A stretch of DNA of 64,000 nucleotides from Bacteroidota bacterium (GTDB taxonomy: Bacteria; Bacteroidota; Bacteroidia; Flavobacteriales; Weeksellaceae). The notes under the pieces were generated by a model. That model was not told the DNA's origin and ran no database searches. It saw nothing but the letters and a program-made list of their open reading frames with translations. The position numbers were made by a program, and so were the translations under genes. The number at the start of each line of letters is the position of its first letter. Positions within the stretch are counted from its first letter, which is position 1. Positions 40,305 through 49,558 of this stretch are shown piece by piece. The DNA lies in the NCBI GenBank assembly GCA_023394415.1, contig JAEXAR010000040.1:83153-147152 (forward strand), in the 5' to 3' direction.

Positions 40305-42218
40305 TTATTGTAATAAAAAGTTAACAATCAATATAATTCCGATAGCCAGAGACATCACCAGAACATAATTCTCCACATTTCCGTTCTGCAGTTTCTTCAT
40401 CGATTTTCCACTTTCTTCAGCACCATCGCCCACGAAATCGACTACTTTATCCAAAACATTGTTATCGAACATTTTTCCACCGCGGCCCAAACCTTCAACC
40501 GTTCTCACAAACAAAGCGTTGTACAGTTCATCCACATATAATTTTTTGGCAGAAAGTCTTTCCCAGCCGGTGTACTCTTCTTCCGCAACGGGAAGTTTGC
40601 CTTTGTTGACATAAATATTTCTGATGATAAACCAAACCGCGAAGAACATTGCAACGGTCACTGCAATCAGGATGTATTCTGTAGAAACTGAAACTCCTTT
40701 TAGATTCGCCTCCAGCTGGCTTTTAGCATTCTCAACCAAAACCGGGCTCAGCCATTTCTGAAGTTTGGAATAATGTCCGTGTCCGATGATATGAGGTAAG
40801 TTGATAAAACCTCCGACAACGGAAAGTACCGCGAGAACCATCAAAGGTACAGTCATATTCAGTGGGCTTTCGTGAAGATGGTGTTTCTGCTCTTCGGTTC
40901 CTCTGAACTGTCCGTGGAATGTCAGATAATAAAGTCGGAACATATACGCCGCCGTCATGGCTGCAATTAGGAAAAGGATTACCCATAAAACCGGATTTTT
41001 TGCCCACTCTGCAACCATAATTTCATCTTTGGAAATCATCCCGGAGAATAATGGCATACCCGCAATCGCAAATGTTCCGATAAGGAATGTGATGTGGGTG
41101 ATTTTAATCTTATCTTTCAGCCCGCCCATAAAACGCATATCCTGTTCGCCGCCCATCGCGTGGATTACGGAACCGGAACCAAGGAATAATAATGCCTTAA
41201 AGAATGCGTGCGTCATCAAGTGGAACATTGCCGCAGTGTAAGCGCCAACGCCAAGAGCCACCACCATAAAACCAAGTTGGGAAACTGTAGAATAGGCGAG
41301 AACTTTTTTGATGTCGTTCTGTCTCATTGCGTAGAAAGCCGCAACAGCCGCTGTTAGCAAACCAATAAACAGAATTCCGTCCATTACCGTTGGTGCAAGA
41401 ACATATAAAAAGTTTGAACGAACGACCAAGTAAACACCTGCTGTTACCATCGTTGCAGCGTGGATGAGTGCAGAAACCGGTGTCGGACCAGCCATTGCAT
41501 CCGGTAACCACGTGTAGAGCGGAACCTGCGCCGATTTACCTGTTGCACCAATGAAAAGTGCTGCGCAGATAAAGATAATTACAGAACCATCCAGTTCAAA
41601 TTTTGAAGCGTTCTGTGCTACCGAAAGATAGTCGAATGCGTTGGTGTGGAAGGCAATCATAAAGATACCCATCAAAAGACCAAGGTCACCGATACGGTTC
41701 ATAATGAACGCCTTTCTAGCTGCTTTTCCGTATTCTTTATTCTTGAACCAGAAACCAATCAGTAGGTAAGAGCAAAGACCTACACCTTCCCATCCGATGA
41801 AAAGTATGATGTAGTTACTGCCCATAACCAAAAGGAGCATCATAAAAACGAAAAGGTTCAGGTATGCAAAGAACCTGTGGAAACCTTTATCGTGGCTCAT
41901 ATAACCGATGGAATAGAGGTGGATCAGTGAACCGATTCCCGTGATGATCATGATCATCATTAAAGACAACTGATCAATCTGGAAACTGAAATTCACCTGG
42001 ATGCCGTTTACCCGGAACCATTCAAAAGCCCGTACGATAACCGGCTGGGAAGTGTTGTCAAAATTAAAAAACAAATACGATGCGATACAGAAAGCCGCAA
42101 AAACCACCAGCGTTGCAATTCCACCCACTATATTTTTCGGAAGCATTTTTCCGAAAAGTCCGTTGATTAAAAACCCGGCAAGTGGAAGAAGTACAATAGC
42201 AAAAATCAAATTTTCCAT
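40305..42218 (-). CDS. nuoL: NADH-quinone oxidoreductase subunit L
   Basis: 637 residues, the largest antiporter-like subunit, including the long lateral helix that spans the membrane arm at the C-terminus. Helix 5 motif [18 protein letters not shown] and [34 protein letters not shown]-type region (here [18 protein letters not shown]) are intact. Starts 5 nt after the nuoK stop. Base composition here is somewhat higher in GC than in flanking genes. Confidence 0.96.
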   Translation of the reverse strand: [637 protein letters not shown]

Positions 42219-42223
42219 CCTTC

Positions 42224-42553
42224 TTATCCTCTTAATTTGTTAAATATACTTACGTCCACAGATTTGGTATTTCTGTACATCATAGCGATAATAGCCAAAC
42301 CTACTGCAACTTCAGCTGCGGCAACTACCATTATGAAGAACACCAGAATTTGCCCATGTCCGTCTCCCATATAACTTGAAAATGCTGCCAAAAGCAGATT
42401 TACAGAATTCAGCATCAGTTCCACACAACCTAGAATGATAATAGCATTTTTTCTCAATAAAACGCCCAAAACCCCAAGACAGAACAATACCGTTGCCAGA
42501 ATTACAAAATAATTCAGCGGCACGCTTTGTATAAATGTATTTACTTCACCCAT
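42224..42553 (-). CDS. nuoK: NADH-quinone oxidoreductase subunit K
   Basis: 109 residues from the ATG at 42553 (MGEVNTFIQSVPLNYFVILA); the longer frame up to 42577 would overlap nuoJ and is not needed. Three membrane helices with the two conserved membrane Glu residues in GCVELMLNSVNLLLAAF and MVVAAAEVAVGLAI, which take part in proton transfer. Four nucleotides after the nuoJ stop. Confidence 0.94.
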   Translation of the reverse strand: MGEVNTFIQSVPLNYFVILATVLFCLGVLGVLLRKNAIIILGCVELMLNSVNLLLAAFSSYMGDGHGQILVFFIMVVAAAEVAVGLAIIAMMYRNTKSVDVSIFNKLRG

Positions 42554-42557
42554 AATT

Positions 42558-43055
42558 TTATAAATCTCTCTTACCAATCAATACCGCACCTACGATTCCC
42601 GCAAGAATGAGGATAGAAGCCAGTTCGAAAGGCAGCACATATTCGTTAAACAAAAGTCTTCCTAAGTTTTTGGTCAAACCTACGCTGTAGTCTATTCCTT
42701 CACCGGCAACAATATTCTGTTTCACCCCTCTGAAAGCGCCCAGCATTCCCACAAGCAAAATACCGCCGGCAAAAACTCCTATAAATTTCAGAGCATTCTG
42801 TTTTTTGCCTTCGTCTGCTTTGTTAAGGTTCAGCATCATCAGGATGTAAAGAAACAAAACCATAATTGCTCCGGCATATACAATTACCTGCACAATACCT
42901 AGGAACTGTGCATTCAATAGCACATACATTCCCGCAATCGAGAACATTGTAACAATTAGCGAAAGGATAGAATAAATAGGGTTACGGTTGAATACAAAAC
43001 TTGCCGCACTCAAAATGGCAATTCCTGCTACTACGAAAAATAAAATCTGTTCCAT
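42558..43055 (-). CDS. nuoJ: NADH-quinone oxidoreductase subunit J
   Basis: 165 residues with five membrane helices. Helix 3, with the conserved pi-bulge region, is QVIVYAGAIMVLFLYILMML; its Tyr-Ala-Gly-Ala motif is the family hallmark. The ATG shares one base with the TAA of nuoI (TAATG), giving coupled translation. Confidence 0.95.
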   Translation of the reverse strand: MEQILFFVVAGIAILSAASFVFNRNPIYSILSLIVTMFSIAGMYVLLNAQFLGIVQVIVYAGAIMVLFLYILMMLNLNKADEGKKQNALKFIGVFAGGILLVGMLGAFRGVKQNIVAGEGIDYSVGLTKNLGRLLFNEYVLPFELASILILAGIVGAVLIGKRDL

Positions 43056-43603
43056 TACTTCACTGCCTTTTTTTGTAGTTCGCTTTGCCTATCGGTGATG
43101 TCAATTCTATTATTTACATCTTCCACAAGTTTATCTTTTCCGTAGATAAAAGATCCACGGTTACTTTCTACGTCTACCAATCTGTCTGTCAGGTAAATAG
43201 CAGATTTTGGACACGCTTCCTCGCACATTCCGCAGAAGATGCAGCGTAGCATATTAATTTCGTAAACAGAAGCATATTTTTCTTCTCTGTAAAGGTGTTT
43301 CTCCTCCTTGGTTCGCTCTGCTGCCGTCATTGTAATGGCTTCTGCAGGGCATGCTACGGCACAAAGCCCACATGCGGTACATCTTTCCCTTCCTTCTTCA
43401 TCACGCTTCAGCACGTGGTGTCCGCGCCACACTTTGGCTCTCGGTTTCTGAACTTCCGGATAAGCAAAAACTTTCCCTTTGGAACCTTCCAGGGCGTGCC
43501 TCAAAGTAATCCCCATACCTTTCACAATGGCGGGAAGGTAGAGTTTTTCCATAAAGGTCATTTCCTTATTCGAAACAACTTTTGACCTGTTTGTTAGTTT
43601 CAT
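43055..43603 (-). CDS. nuoI: NADH-quinone oxidoreductase subunit I
   Basis: 182 residues carrying two 4Fe-4S clusters (N6a and N6b): CTACGLCAVACPAEAI and CIFCGMCEEACPKSAI. It lies in the connecting arm of complex I and passes electrons to NuoB. Start MKLTNRSKVVSNKEMTFMEK. Immediately upstream of the gene in transcription sense is a 409-nt spacer with repeat elements, unusual inside this operon. Confidence 0.95.
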   Translation of the reverse strand: MKLTNRSKVVSNKEMTFMEKLYLPAIVKGMGITLRHALEGSKGKVFAYPEVQKPRAKVWRGHHVLKRDEEGRERCTACGLCAVACPAEAITMTAAERTKEEKHLYREEKYASVYEINMLRCIFCGMCEEACPKSAIYLTDRLVDVESNRGSFIYGKDKLVEDVNNRIDITDRQSELQKKAVK

Positions 43604-44012
43604 TATCTTTTATTTTGTTTTCGGCATTAAGCAGTATGCTTTCGGCCTTCAAAATTTTATTATTTGTCTCAAGTTTAAACTCATTCACTCCCAACTCTCC
43701 AACATTCCAGCTTTTATTTGGGCGTGTCCCTCACTTGCACACTCCACTGCGTTTCGTTCGCTCATTCGGGTCGCTACGTTCGCTTCAAGTCCTCGTTCAT
43801 CGACGCTCGCTGCGCTCGCGCCCACGCTTACTCCGGGCTTTTCACTACCATCGCTCACGCAATCCTATTTTCCGAAGTTCCAAGTTTCAGGTTATCAAGT
43901 TCCGACTCTTCAAGATGCTTAGTGTAACGATTCAAGTTCAACATTCTGAAAAGTCTCAAAACTCATCACACACGAACACTCAAACTCCTAGAGCTCTCCA
44001 AAACCTTTACTC
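43604..44012. repeat. 409-nt nuoH-nuoI spacer with several repeat words
   Basis: No gene. From left: TTTTCGGCATTAAGCAG with TGCTTTCGGCC (43618-43652); a GC-rich element 43719-43865 that begins GGGCGTGTCCCTC, contains CGTTTCGTTCGCTCATTCGG and CGACGCTCGCTGCGCTCGC, and ends TCGCTCACGC; then CCAAGTTTCAGGTTATCAAG (43880-43899) and other short words to 44012. It interrupts an operon in which most other gaps are below 100 nt. A 222-codon plus-strand open frame across it has no recognisable protein. Confidence 0.75.
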
Positions 44013-45074
44013 CTATGCTCCGGCAAATAAAATCACCGCACCTGTAATTACCAAATTCAGTAGTGCAAGAGGTATTAATGTTTTCCAGCCCAAATGCATC
44101 AATTGGTCGTATCTGAATCTTGGGATCGTCCATCTAATCCACATAAAGATTAAGATTCCAATAATTGCTTTAGCTAAAATTGCCAAAATACTCAATATTC
44201 CTGCTACATTTTCGCCCCAATTTTCAGTTACCCAGTTAATTCCCGGATAATTAAATCCACCGAAAAATAAAGTCGCGATTAATGCATTAGAGATGAACAT
44301 ATTTACATATTCACCAAACATATACATCCCAAAGCTCATTGAGGAGTATTCTGTCATATAACCATTTACCAGTTCCGATTCACATTCCGGTAAATCGAAA
44401 GGGTGACGATTTGTTTCAGCCATTGCTGCTACAAAAAATATGATGAATGCTAATGGTTGGTACAGGATATTCCAGTTGAAACCATCGGCTTCAAAAAGTC
44501 CCCAAAGTTTACCAGCACCTTGATCTGCTACAATCTTATTCAAATCCAAACTTCCACTCATCATAATGATAGAAAGTAGAGAAAGTCCCATTGCCAATTC
44601 GTAAGAAATCATCTGGGATGAAGCGCGGATAGCACCAATCAATGAATATTTATTGTTAGAAGCCCAGCCTCCGATCATCATTCCGTAAACCCCGATAGAA
44701 ACCATTCCCACAAGGAAAAGAACACCAATATCTACGTTGGCTACCTGAAGCCCGAAAGATTCCCCACCAATGTTCAACGATTTACCCCACGGAATTACAG
44801 CTCCGGTAACCAAAGCAATAAACATTGTAATGGAAGGTCCTAATATGAAAAGAAATTTTTCAGCTCCTGCTGGGATAAATCCTTCCTTAAAGAACAGTTT
44901 TCCACCATCTGCCAGAGGTTGTAATAAACCAAATGGCCCGGCTCTGTTTGGCCCAATTCTATCCTGCAATGCTGCAGCAACTTTTCTTTCACCCCAAGTA
45001 GAGTAGGCTGCAATACCTAATGACACTGCAAAAAGTGCTACAACAAGTATGATTTTAAAAGTGATTAAATCCAT
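44013..45074 (-). CDS. nuoH: NADH-quinone oxidoreductase subunit H
   Basis: 353 residues with eight or nine membrane helices, forming the quinone pocket at the base of the peripheral arm. Family signatures are RIGPNRAGPFGLLQPLADGG and AAMAETNRHPFDLPECESE plus VNGYMTEYSSM. The length is normal. It is separated by an 86-nt spacer from nuoG and by the long spacer from nuoI. Confidence 0.96.
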   Translation of the reverse strand: MDLITFKIILVVALFAVSLGIAAYSTWGERKVAAALQDRIGPNRAGPFGLLQPLADGGKLFFKEGFIPAGAEKFLFILGPSITMFIALVTGAVIPWGKSLNIGGESFGLQVANVDIGVLFLVGMVSIGVYGMMIGGWASNNKYSLIGAIRASSQMISYELAMGLSLLSIIMMSGSLDLNKIVADQGAGKLWGLFEADGFNWNILYQPLAFIIFFVAAMAETNRHPFDLPECESELVNGYMTEYSSMSFGMYMFGEYVNMFISNALIATLFFGGFNYPGINWVTENWGENVAGILSILAILAKAIIGILIFMWIRWTIPRFRYDQLMHLGWKTLIPLALLNLVITGAVILFAGA

Positions 45075-45083
45075 AATTTTTTT

Positions 45084-45115
45084 GATTCGAGATTCGAGAT
45101 TTAAGATTCGAGATT
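45084..45115. repeat. Iterated GATTCGAGATT word in the nuoG-nuoH spacer
   Basis: Three copies of GATTCGAGAT (45084-45093 partly overlapping 45090-45100, and 45105-45114), the last two separated by TTAA. Direct iteration, not a hairpin. Confidence 0.6.
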
Positions 45116-45160
45116 AAAAAAAAGTCTCATTACCTCATTCCCAAATTATCTGATTATAAA

Positions 45161-46177
45161 TTATTTTTGTTCTTCTGCCTGTTTTTCGTCTTTCTCGCTA
45201 ATTTCTTTAGCGTCAGGATTATCCAGTAAAATTGGTTCGTCTTCCGGTTTCTGATAATGGTTCAGGGATATTACCGAATGTCGGTCAATATGTCTCGGAC
45301 CTTCGATGTTCCAATACTTAACATCTTTCTTTTCCCAACGGCAAGAGTTGCAGATCCAGTCCTGAACTTCGTCGTATTGGTCTTTTCTTGCCGTTACTCT
45401 CACCACTTCATCGCCTTTCATCCAAAGCACCGCTTTACCTGAACATTTATCGCATTTGCAGGTCGCGTTCATCGGTTTTGTAAACCAAACACGGCTTGCG
45501 AAACGTGCCGTTCTGTCGGTTAATGCACCTACCGGACAAACATCAATCACGTTTCCGATGAAATCGTTGTCGAGCGCTTTATTCAGATAGGTTGAAATTT
45601 CAGCGTGGTCGCCTCTGAACAGGATGCCGTGCTCACGTTCTTCGGTCAGTTGGTTAGCTGCCAAAACGCATCTTGCACAAAGGATACATCTGTTCATATG
45701 AAGTTTGATGTACGGCCCGATATCTTCCGGCTCGAAAGTCCTTCTTTCAAATTCAGTTCTGGTTTGTTCCACACCGTGCTCATAACCCAAATCCTGAAGG
45801 TGACATTCACCGGCCTGGTCGCAGATTGGGCAATCCAAAGGGTGGTTTACCAAAAGAAATTCGGTTACGGCTTTTCTGGCTTCCTGTGTTTTTTCGGAGG
45901 TCAGGTTTTTTACTTCCATCCCGTCCATCACTCCGGTTCTGCAGCTTGCCACGAGTTTCGGCATCGGCCTCGGATCTGCTTCCGAACCTTTTGATACTTC
46001 TACCAGACAAGTTCTGCATCGTCCACCACTGGTTTCAAGAGGTTTATAGTAGCACATTGCAGGCGGTACAGATTTTCCGCCGATTTGTCTTGCCGCTTCG
46101 AGAATGGTAGTTCCGGGCATTACTTCGGTTTCCTGTCCGTCTATCGTGATTTTAAATTTTTTAACTTCTTCGCTCAT
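45161..46177 (-). CDS. nuoG: NADH-quinone oxidoreductase subunit G, short form
   Basis: 338 residues from the ATG at 46177 (MSEEVKKFKITIDGQETEV), only the N-terminal third of a standard NuoG (about 680-900). Present are the 2Fe-2S ferredoxin domain (GGRCRTCLVEV), the His-Cys cluster (HPLDCPICDQAGECHLQ), a 4Fe-4S domain (CILCARCVLA, NVIDVCPVGAL) and the start of the molybdopterin-type Fe4S4 domain (CKCDKCSGK, WICNSCRW). The molybdopterin-like body is absent and the reading frame ends with a normal acidic tail. Short NuoG is, from memory, usual in flavobacteria. Confidence 0.93.
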   Translation of the reverse strand: MSEEVKKFKITIDGQETEVMPGTTILEAARQIGGKSVPPAMCYYKPLETSGGRCRTCLVEVSKGSEADPRPMPKLVASCRTGVMDGMEVKNLTSEKTQEARKAVTEFLLVNHPLDCPICDQAGECHLQDLGYEHGVEQTRTEFERRTFEPEDIGPYIKLHMNRCILCARCVLAANQLTEEREHGILFRGDHAEISTYLNKALDNDFIGNVIDVCPVGALTDRTARFASRVWFTKPMNATCKCDKCSGKAVLWMKGDEVVRVTARKDQYDEVQDWICNSCRWEKKDVKYWNIEGPRHIDRHSVISLNHYQKPEDEPILLDNPDAKEISEKDEKQAEEQK

Positions 46178-46211
46178 ATCTTCAATCAAGCAAATGCTTT
46201 TTTGTATTTAA

Positions 46212-47567
46212 TTAATTGGCTGCAGGAGCAGGAATTGGGTCGGCATAATTGGCTAAACCGTAATTCTGTTTTTTCGCCAGTTCCGGATTTTTCACGTGCC
46301 ATTCAAACTCATCTCTGAAATGACGTATTGCCGCTGCTACTGGCCAAGCTGCAGCATCACCCAACGGACAAATGGTGTTTCCTTCAATTTTTCTTTGGAT
46401 ATCCCAAAGCAAATCAATGTCTTCCATTGTTCCTTCTCCATTTTCTATTTTTTTCAGGATTTTATACATCCATGGTGTTCCTTCTCGGCACGGTGTACAC
46501 TGTCCACAACTTTCGTGGGCATAAAATCTTGCTAACGTCATTGTATGCTCTACGATACATTGGTCTTCATCTAAAACAATAAAACCTCCTGAACCCATCA
46601 TAGTTCCGGTAGCGAAGCCACCTTCTGCAAGGGATTCGTAGTTCATATATCTCGGTTCGCCGTTTATGGTTTTCAAAAGTAAATTCGCAGGAACGATTGG
46701 CACTGAAGAACCTCCTGGGATACAAGCCTTTAGCTTTTTGCCGTCTTTAATGCCACCACAGTACTCATCAGAATAAATAAATTCTTCAACCGTGATAGTC
46801 ATATCAATTTCATAAACGCCTGGTTTGTTGATGTTTCCACAAGCTGAAATTAATTTAGTTCCGGTTGATTTTCCAACACCTATTTTGGCATATTCAGCAC
46901 CGGTAATATTGATGATTGGAACTACCGCAGCGATAGATTCCACGTTGTTTACCACAGTAGGTCTTTCCCAAAGCCCTTTTACAGCAGGGAAGGGCGGTTT
47001 TAGTCTTGGGTTTCCTCTTTTTCCTTCAAGAGACTCTAGAAGTGCGGTTTCTTCACCACAAATGTAGGCACCTGCGCCACGCTGAACATAAATTTCACAG
47101 TCGAAACCTGTTCCTAAAATATTTTTACCAAGAAAACCTGCATTTCTGGCTTCCTCAATGGCTTCTTCCAAAATATCCGGAATCCACGAGTATTCACCAC
47201 GGATGTAGATGAATGAACTGTTAGAGCCGAGGCAGTAAGAAGAAATCAGCATTCCTTCAATCAAAAGATGCGGTAGGAATTCCATTAAATATCTGTCCTT
47301 AAAGGTTCCCGGCTCAGATTCGTCAGCGTTTACTACCAAGTGTCTTGGTACACCTTCCGGTTTAGCAAGGAAACTCCACTTCAAACCGGTTGGGAAACCG
47401 GCACCACCACGACCACGAAGACCGGAAGCTTTTACTTCTTCCAAAATTTCCTCGGGAGTCATTTTCAACGCTTTTTCTAGTGCTTCGTAACCGCCTTGTT
47501 TTCTATAAACATCAAAATAGCGGATTCCCTCTATGTGTGCGTCTTTAAGTAAAAGTTTTTTACTCAT
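46212..47567 (-). CDS. nuoF: NADH-quinone oxidoreductase subunit F
   Basis: 451 residues, holding FMN and a 4Fe-4S cluster, site of NADH oxidation. Motifs: GRGGAGFPTGLKWSF (FMN/NADH), DESEPGTFKDR, GAGAYICGEETALLESLEG, and the cluster ligands in ESCGQCTPCREG with a fourth Cys in GNTICPLGD. The C-terminal tail of about 25 residues (KKQNYGLANYADPIPAPAAN) is rich in Ala and Pro and not conserved. Confidence 0.96.
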   Translation of the reverse strand: MSKKLLLKDAHIEGIRYFDVYRKQGGYEALEKALKMTPEEILEEVKASGLRGRGGAGFPTGLKWSFLAKPEGVPRHLVVNADESEPGTFKDRYLMEFLPHLLIEGMLISSYCLGSNSSFIYIRGEYSWIPDILEEAIEEARNAGFLGKNILGTGFDCEIYVQRGAGAYICGEETALLESLEGKRGNPRLKPPFPAVKGLWERPTVVNNVESIAAVVPIINITGAEYAKIGVGKSTGTKLISACGNINKPGVYEIDMTITVEEFIYSDEYCGGIKDGKKLKACIPGGSSVPIVPANLLLKTINGEPRYMNYESLAEGGFATGTMMGSGGFIVLDEDQCIVEHTMTLARFYAHESCGQCTPCREGTPWMYKILKKIENGEGTMEDIDLLWDIQRKIEGNTICPLGDAAAWPVAAAIRHFRDEFEWHVKNPELAKKQNYGLANYADPIPAPAAN

Positions 47568-47578
47568 TGTTTTATTTT

Positions 47579-47661
47579 GCTTTCGGCTTTGAGCAATTTG
47601 CTTTCAGCCGTAGTTCTTATTTTCTAATTAATTTAAAATCTAAAATTTAGAATTTAAAATT
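47579..47661. repeat. Words in the nuoE-nuoF spacer
   Basis: GCTTTCGGCTTTGAGC (47579-47594) is followed by TTGCTTTCAGCCG (47598-47610), a partial repeat. After it comes ATTTAAAATCTAAAATTTAG with AATTTAAAATTTTTTT (about 47630-47666), an AT-rich iterated run. Confidence 0.5.
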
Positions 47662-47664
47662 TTT

Positions 47665-48174
47665 TTATCCTAAATCAATCGCTCCCTGTTTGCAAAGTTC
47701 CAGGATTTCGTCTACTTTTTCAATAGTTAAATGTTCGTGATAAAATTTACCCAACTGCATCATAGGTGCGTAACCACAAGCGCCAAGACATTCCGCCGGC
47801 TTCAGTGTAAACAATCCGTCTGCAGTGGTTTCTCCATCTTTGATATTTAGTTTTGTTCGGATATGATTCAATATTTTTTCGCTTCCGGAAACCATACAAG
47901 GCCCAGTTCTGCATACTTCAAGAACATATTTACCAACTGGCTGCATATTGAACATGGTGTAGAAGGTCGCAACTTCGTACACTTCAATTGGTTTGATATT
48001 CAAAATTTCTGAAACATAATCCATCACCGGAACATCCAACCATCCTCCAAATTCTTTCTGTGCAATGTGCAAAATGGGAATTAAGGCTGACTTTTGTCTT
48101 CCTTCCGGGTATCTTGCGATAATTTTATTGACCTGCTCTAAAGTTTCAGGTTTGAAAGCAATCGTTTCGCTCAT
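47665..48174 (-). CDS. nuoE: NADH-quinone oxidoreductase subunit E
   Basis: 169 residues with the thioredoxin-like fold that carries 2Fe-2S cluster N1a. Ligands: CRTGPCMVSGSE and CLGACGYAPMMQ. The motif VYEVATFYTMFNMQPVGKY is highly typical. It partners NuoF in the NADH-oxidising module. Confidence 0.95.
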   Translation of the reverse strand: MSETIAFKPETLEQVNKIIARYPEGRQKSALIPILHIAQKEFGGWLDVPVMDYVSEILNIKPIEVYEVATFYTMFNMQPVGKYVLEVCRTGPCMVSGSEKILNHIRTKLNIKDGETTADGLFTLKPAECLGACGYAPMMQLGKFYHEHLTIEKVDEILELCKQGAIDLG

Positions 48175-48198
48175 TTTTTATTTTTTGTAAAATGCATT

Positions 48199-48249
48199 AT
48201 GTACAAAGTACAAACATTATATCTAATTGGTACAATGTACTTTGTACAT
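48199..48249. repeat. Perfect 14-bp inverted repeat in the nuoD-nuoE spacer
   Basis: ATGTACAAAGTACA (48199-48212) and TGTACTTTGTACAT (48236-48249) are exact reverse complements, 23 nt apart. A further GTACAATGTAC lies between them (48230-48240), overlapping the right arm. Not followed by a U-tract on the minus strand in the position needed for a terminator. Confidence 0.75.
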
Positions 48250-48266
48250 CATACTTTTTTACAATT

Positions 48267-49490
48267 TTATGCGTCTAATTCGCCCGCAATTACATTCATA
48301 GAACACATCGTAACGATGGCATCGGAAATCATCCCGCCTTTGATCATTTCAGGATATGCCTGATAATAAATAAAACAAGGTCTTCTGAAATGCAATCTGT
48401 AAGGGCTTCTGCCTCCATCACTGGTTAGATAGAAACCTAATTCGCCATTTCCGCCTTCTACGCAGTGGTACACTTCACCTTTTGGAACATCAGTTTCTCC
48501 CATTACTATTTTGAAATGGTAGATTAAGGCTTCCATTTTGTTGTAAACATCAGCTTTTTCAGGAAGGTAGAATTCCGGGACATCAGCGTGGAATGGACCT
48601 TCAGGAAGGTTTTTATAGGCTTGTTCAATAATTTTCAATGATTCCCAAACTTCTTGCTGACGCACCATAAAACGGTCATAAGTGTCTCCTGCAGTTCCTA
48701 TAGGAATGATAAAATCGAAATCATTGTATGAAGAATAAGGGCTGGCAACACGCACATCATAATCAACACCAGTTGCACGAAGATTCGGACCTGTAAAACC
48801 ATAGCTTAAAGCTCTTTCAGCAGAGATTGAGCCTGCGCCAATGGTTCGATCCATAAAAATTCTGTTTCTTTCATTCAAGGCACAGAATTCACCCCAAATT
48901 TTCGGGAATTTCTTTAACCAATTTTGAAGTAGTTCGTGGAATTTGGGTGAGAAATCTCTTTCAAAACCTCCAATTCTACCCATATTAGTCGTCATCCTTG
49001 CACCACAAATCTGCTCATACATTTCGTAGATTGCCTCCCTCTCACGGAATAACCAAGTTAAACCTGTAATAGCTCCCGCATCCATTGCTGTAACACCATT
49101 GCATACCATATGATCACCGATGCGAGCCAGCTCCATCATAATCACACGCATATAATCTACACGTTTAGGAACTTCGCAACCAATGAGTTTTTCCACTGTC
49201 ATATGCCATCCAATATTATTGATAGGCGCAGAACAATAGTTCATACGATCGGTAAGAGTTGTGATTTGTGCAAAATTTCTTCTCTCAGAAATTTTCTCAA
49301 AAGCACGATGTATATAACCTACAGTTTGTTCGGAATGTACAATTCTTTCACCATCCATTGTAAGCACGTTTTCGAAAATACCGTGCGTTGCAGGGTGCGT
49401 AGGACCAAGGTTAAGGGTATACAACTGTCCGTCGATGTGTTCGCTTGAGTCGTATTGGTTGATTATATTAGATAGTGCGTTGTCTTTCAT
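48267..49490 (-). CDS. nuoD: NADH-quinone oxidoreductase subunit D
   Basis: 407 residues, 49-kDa type quinone-binding subunit related to hydrogenase large subunits. Motifs NLGPTHPATHGIFENVL (with the quinone-facing His), IGYIHRAFEK and GGNGELGFYLTSDGG are intact, and the C-terminus has the usual SMNVIAGELDA. It is a separate gene here, not fused to nuoC. Confidence 0.96.
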   Translation of the reverse strand: MKDNALSNIINQYDSSEHIDGQLYTLNLGPTHPATHGIFENVLTMDGERIVHSEQTVGYIHRAFEKISERRNFAQITTLTDRMNYCSAPINNIGWHMTVEKLIGCEVPKRVDYMRVIMMELARIGDHMVCNGVTAMDAGAITGLTWLFREREAIYEMYEQICGARMTTNMGRIGGFERDFSPKFHELLQNWLKKFPKIWGEFCALNERNRIFMDRTIGAGSISAERALSYGFTGPNLRATGVDYDVRVASPYSSYNDFDFIIPIGTAGDTYDRFMVRQQEVWESLKIIEQAYKNLPEGPFHADVPEFYLPEKADVYNKMEALIYHFKIVMGETDVPKGEVYHCVEGGNGELGFYLTSDGGRSPYRLHFRRPCFIYYQAYPEMIKGGMISDAIVTMCSMNVIAGELDA

Positions 49491-49494
49491 AACT

Positions 49495-49555
49495 TATAAT
49501 TGATAATTGATAAGCGATAATTGATGATCATTTAACAATTATTATTCATCATTTA
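49495..49555. repeat. AATTGATAATTGATAAG words in the nuoC-nuoD spacer
   Basis: AATTGATAATTGATAAGCG then ATAATTGATGATCATT, followed by ACAATTATTATTCATCAT in inverse sense. AT-rich direct and inverted iteration fills the 68-nt spacer. Confidence 0.5.
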
Positions 49556-49558
49556 TTT

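Noticed and set aside
43582..44250. Plus-strand open frame of 222 codons over the nuoH-nuoI spacer
   Set aside because: Composition follows the repeat words, it overlaps the ends of nuoI and nuoH on the other strand, and there is no recognisable protein or start signal.
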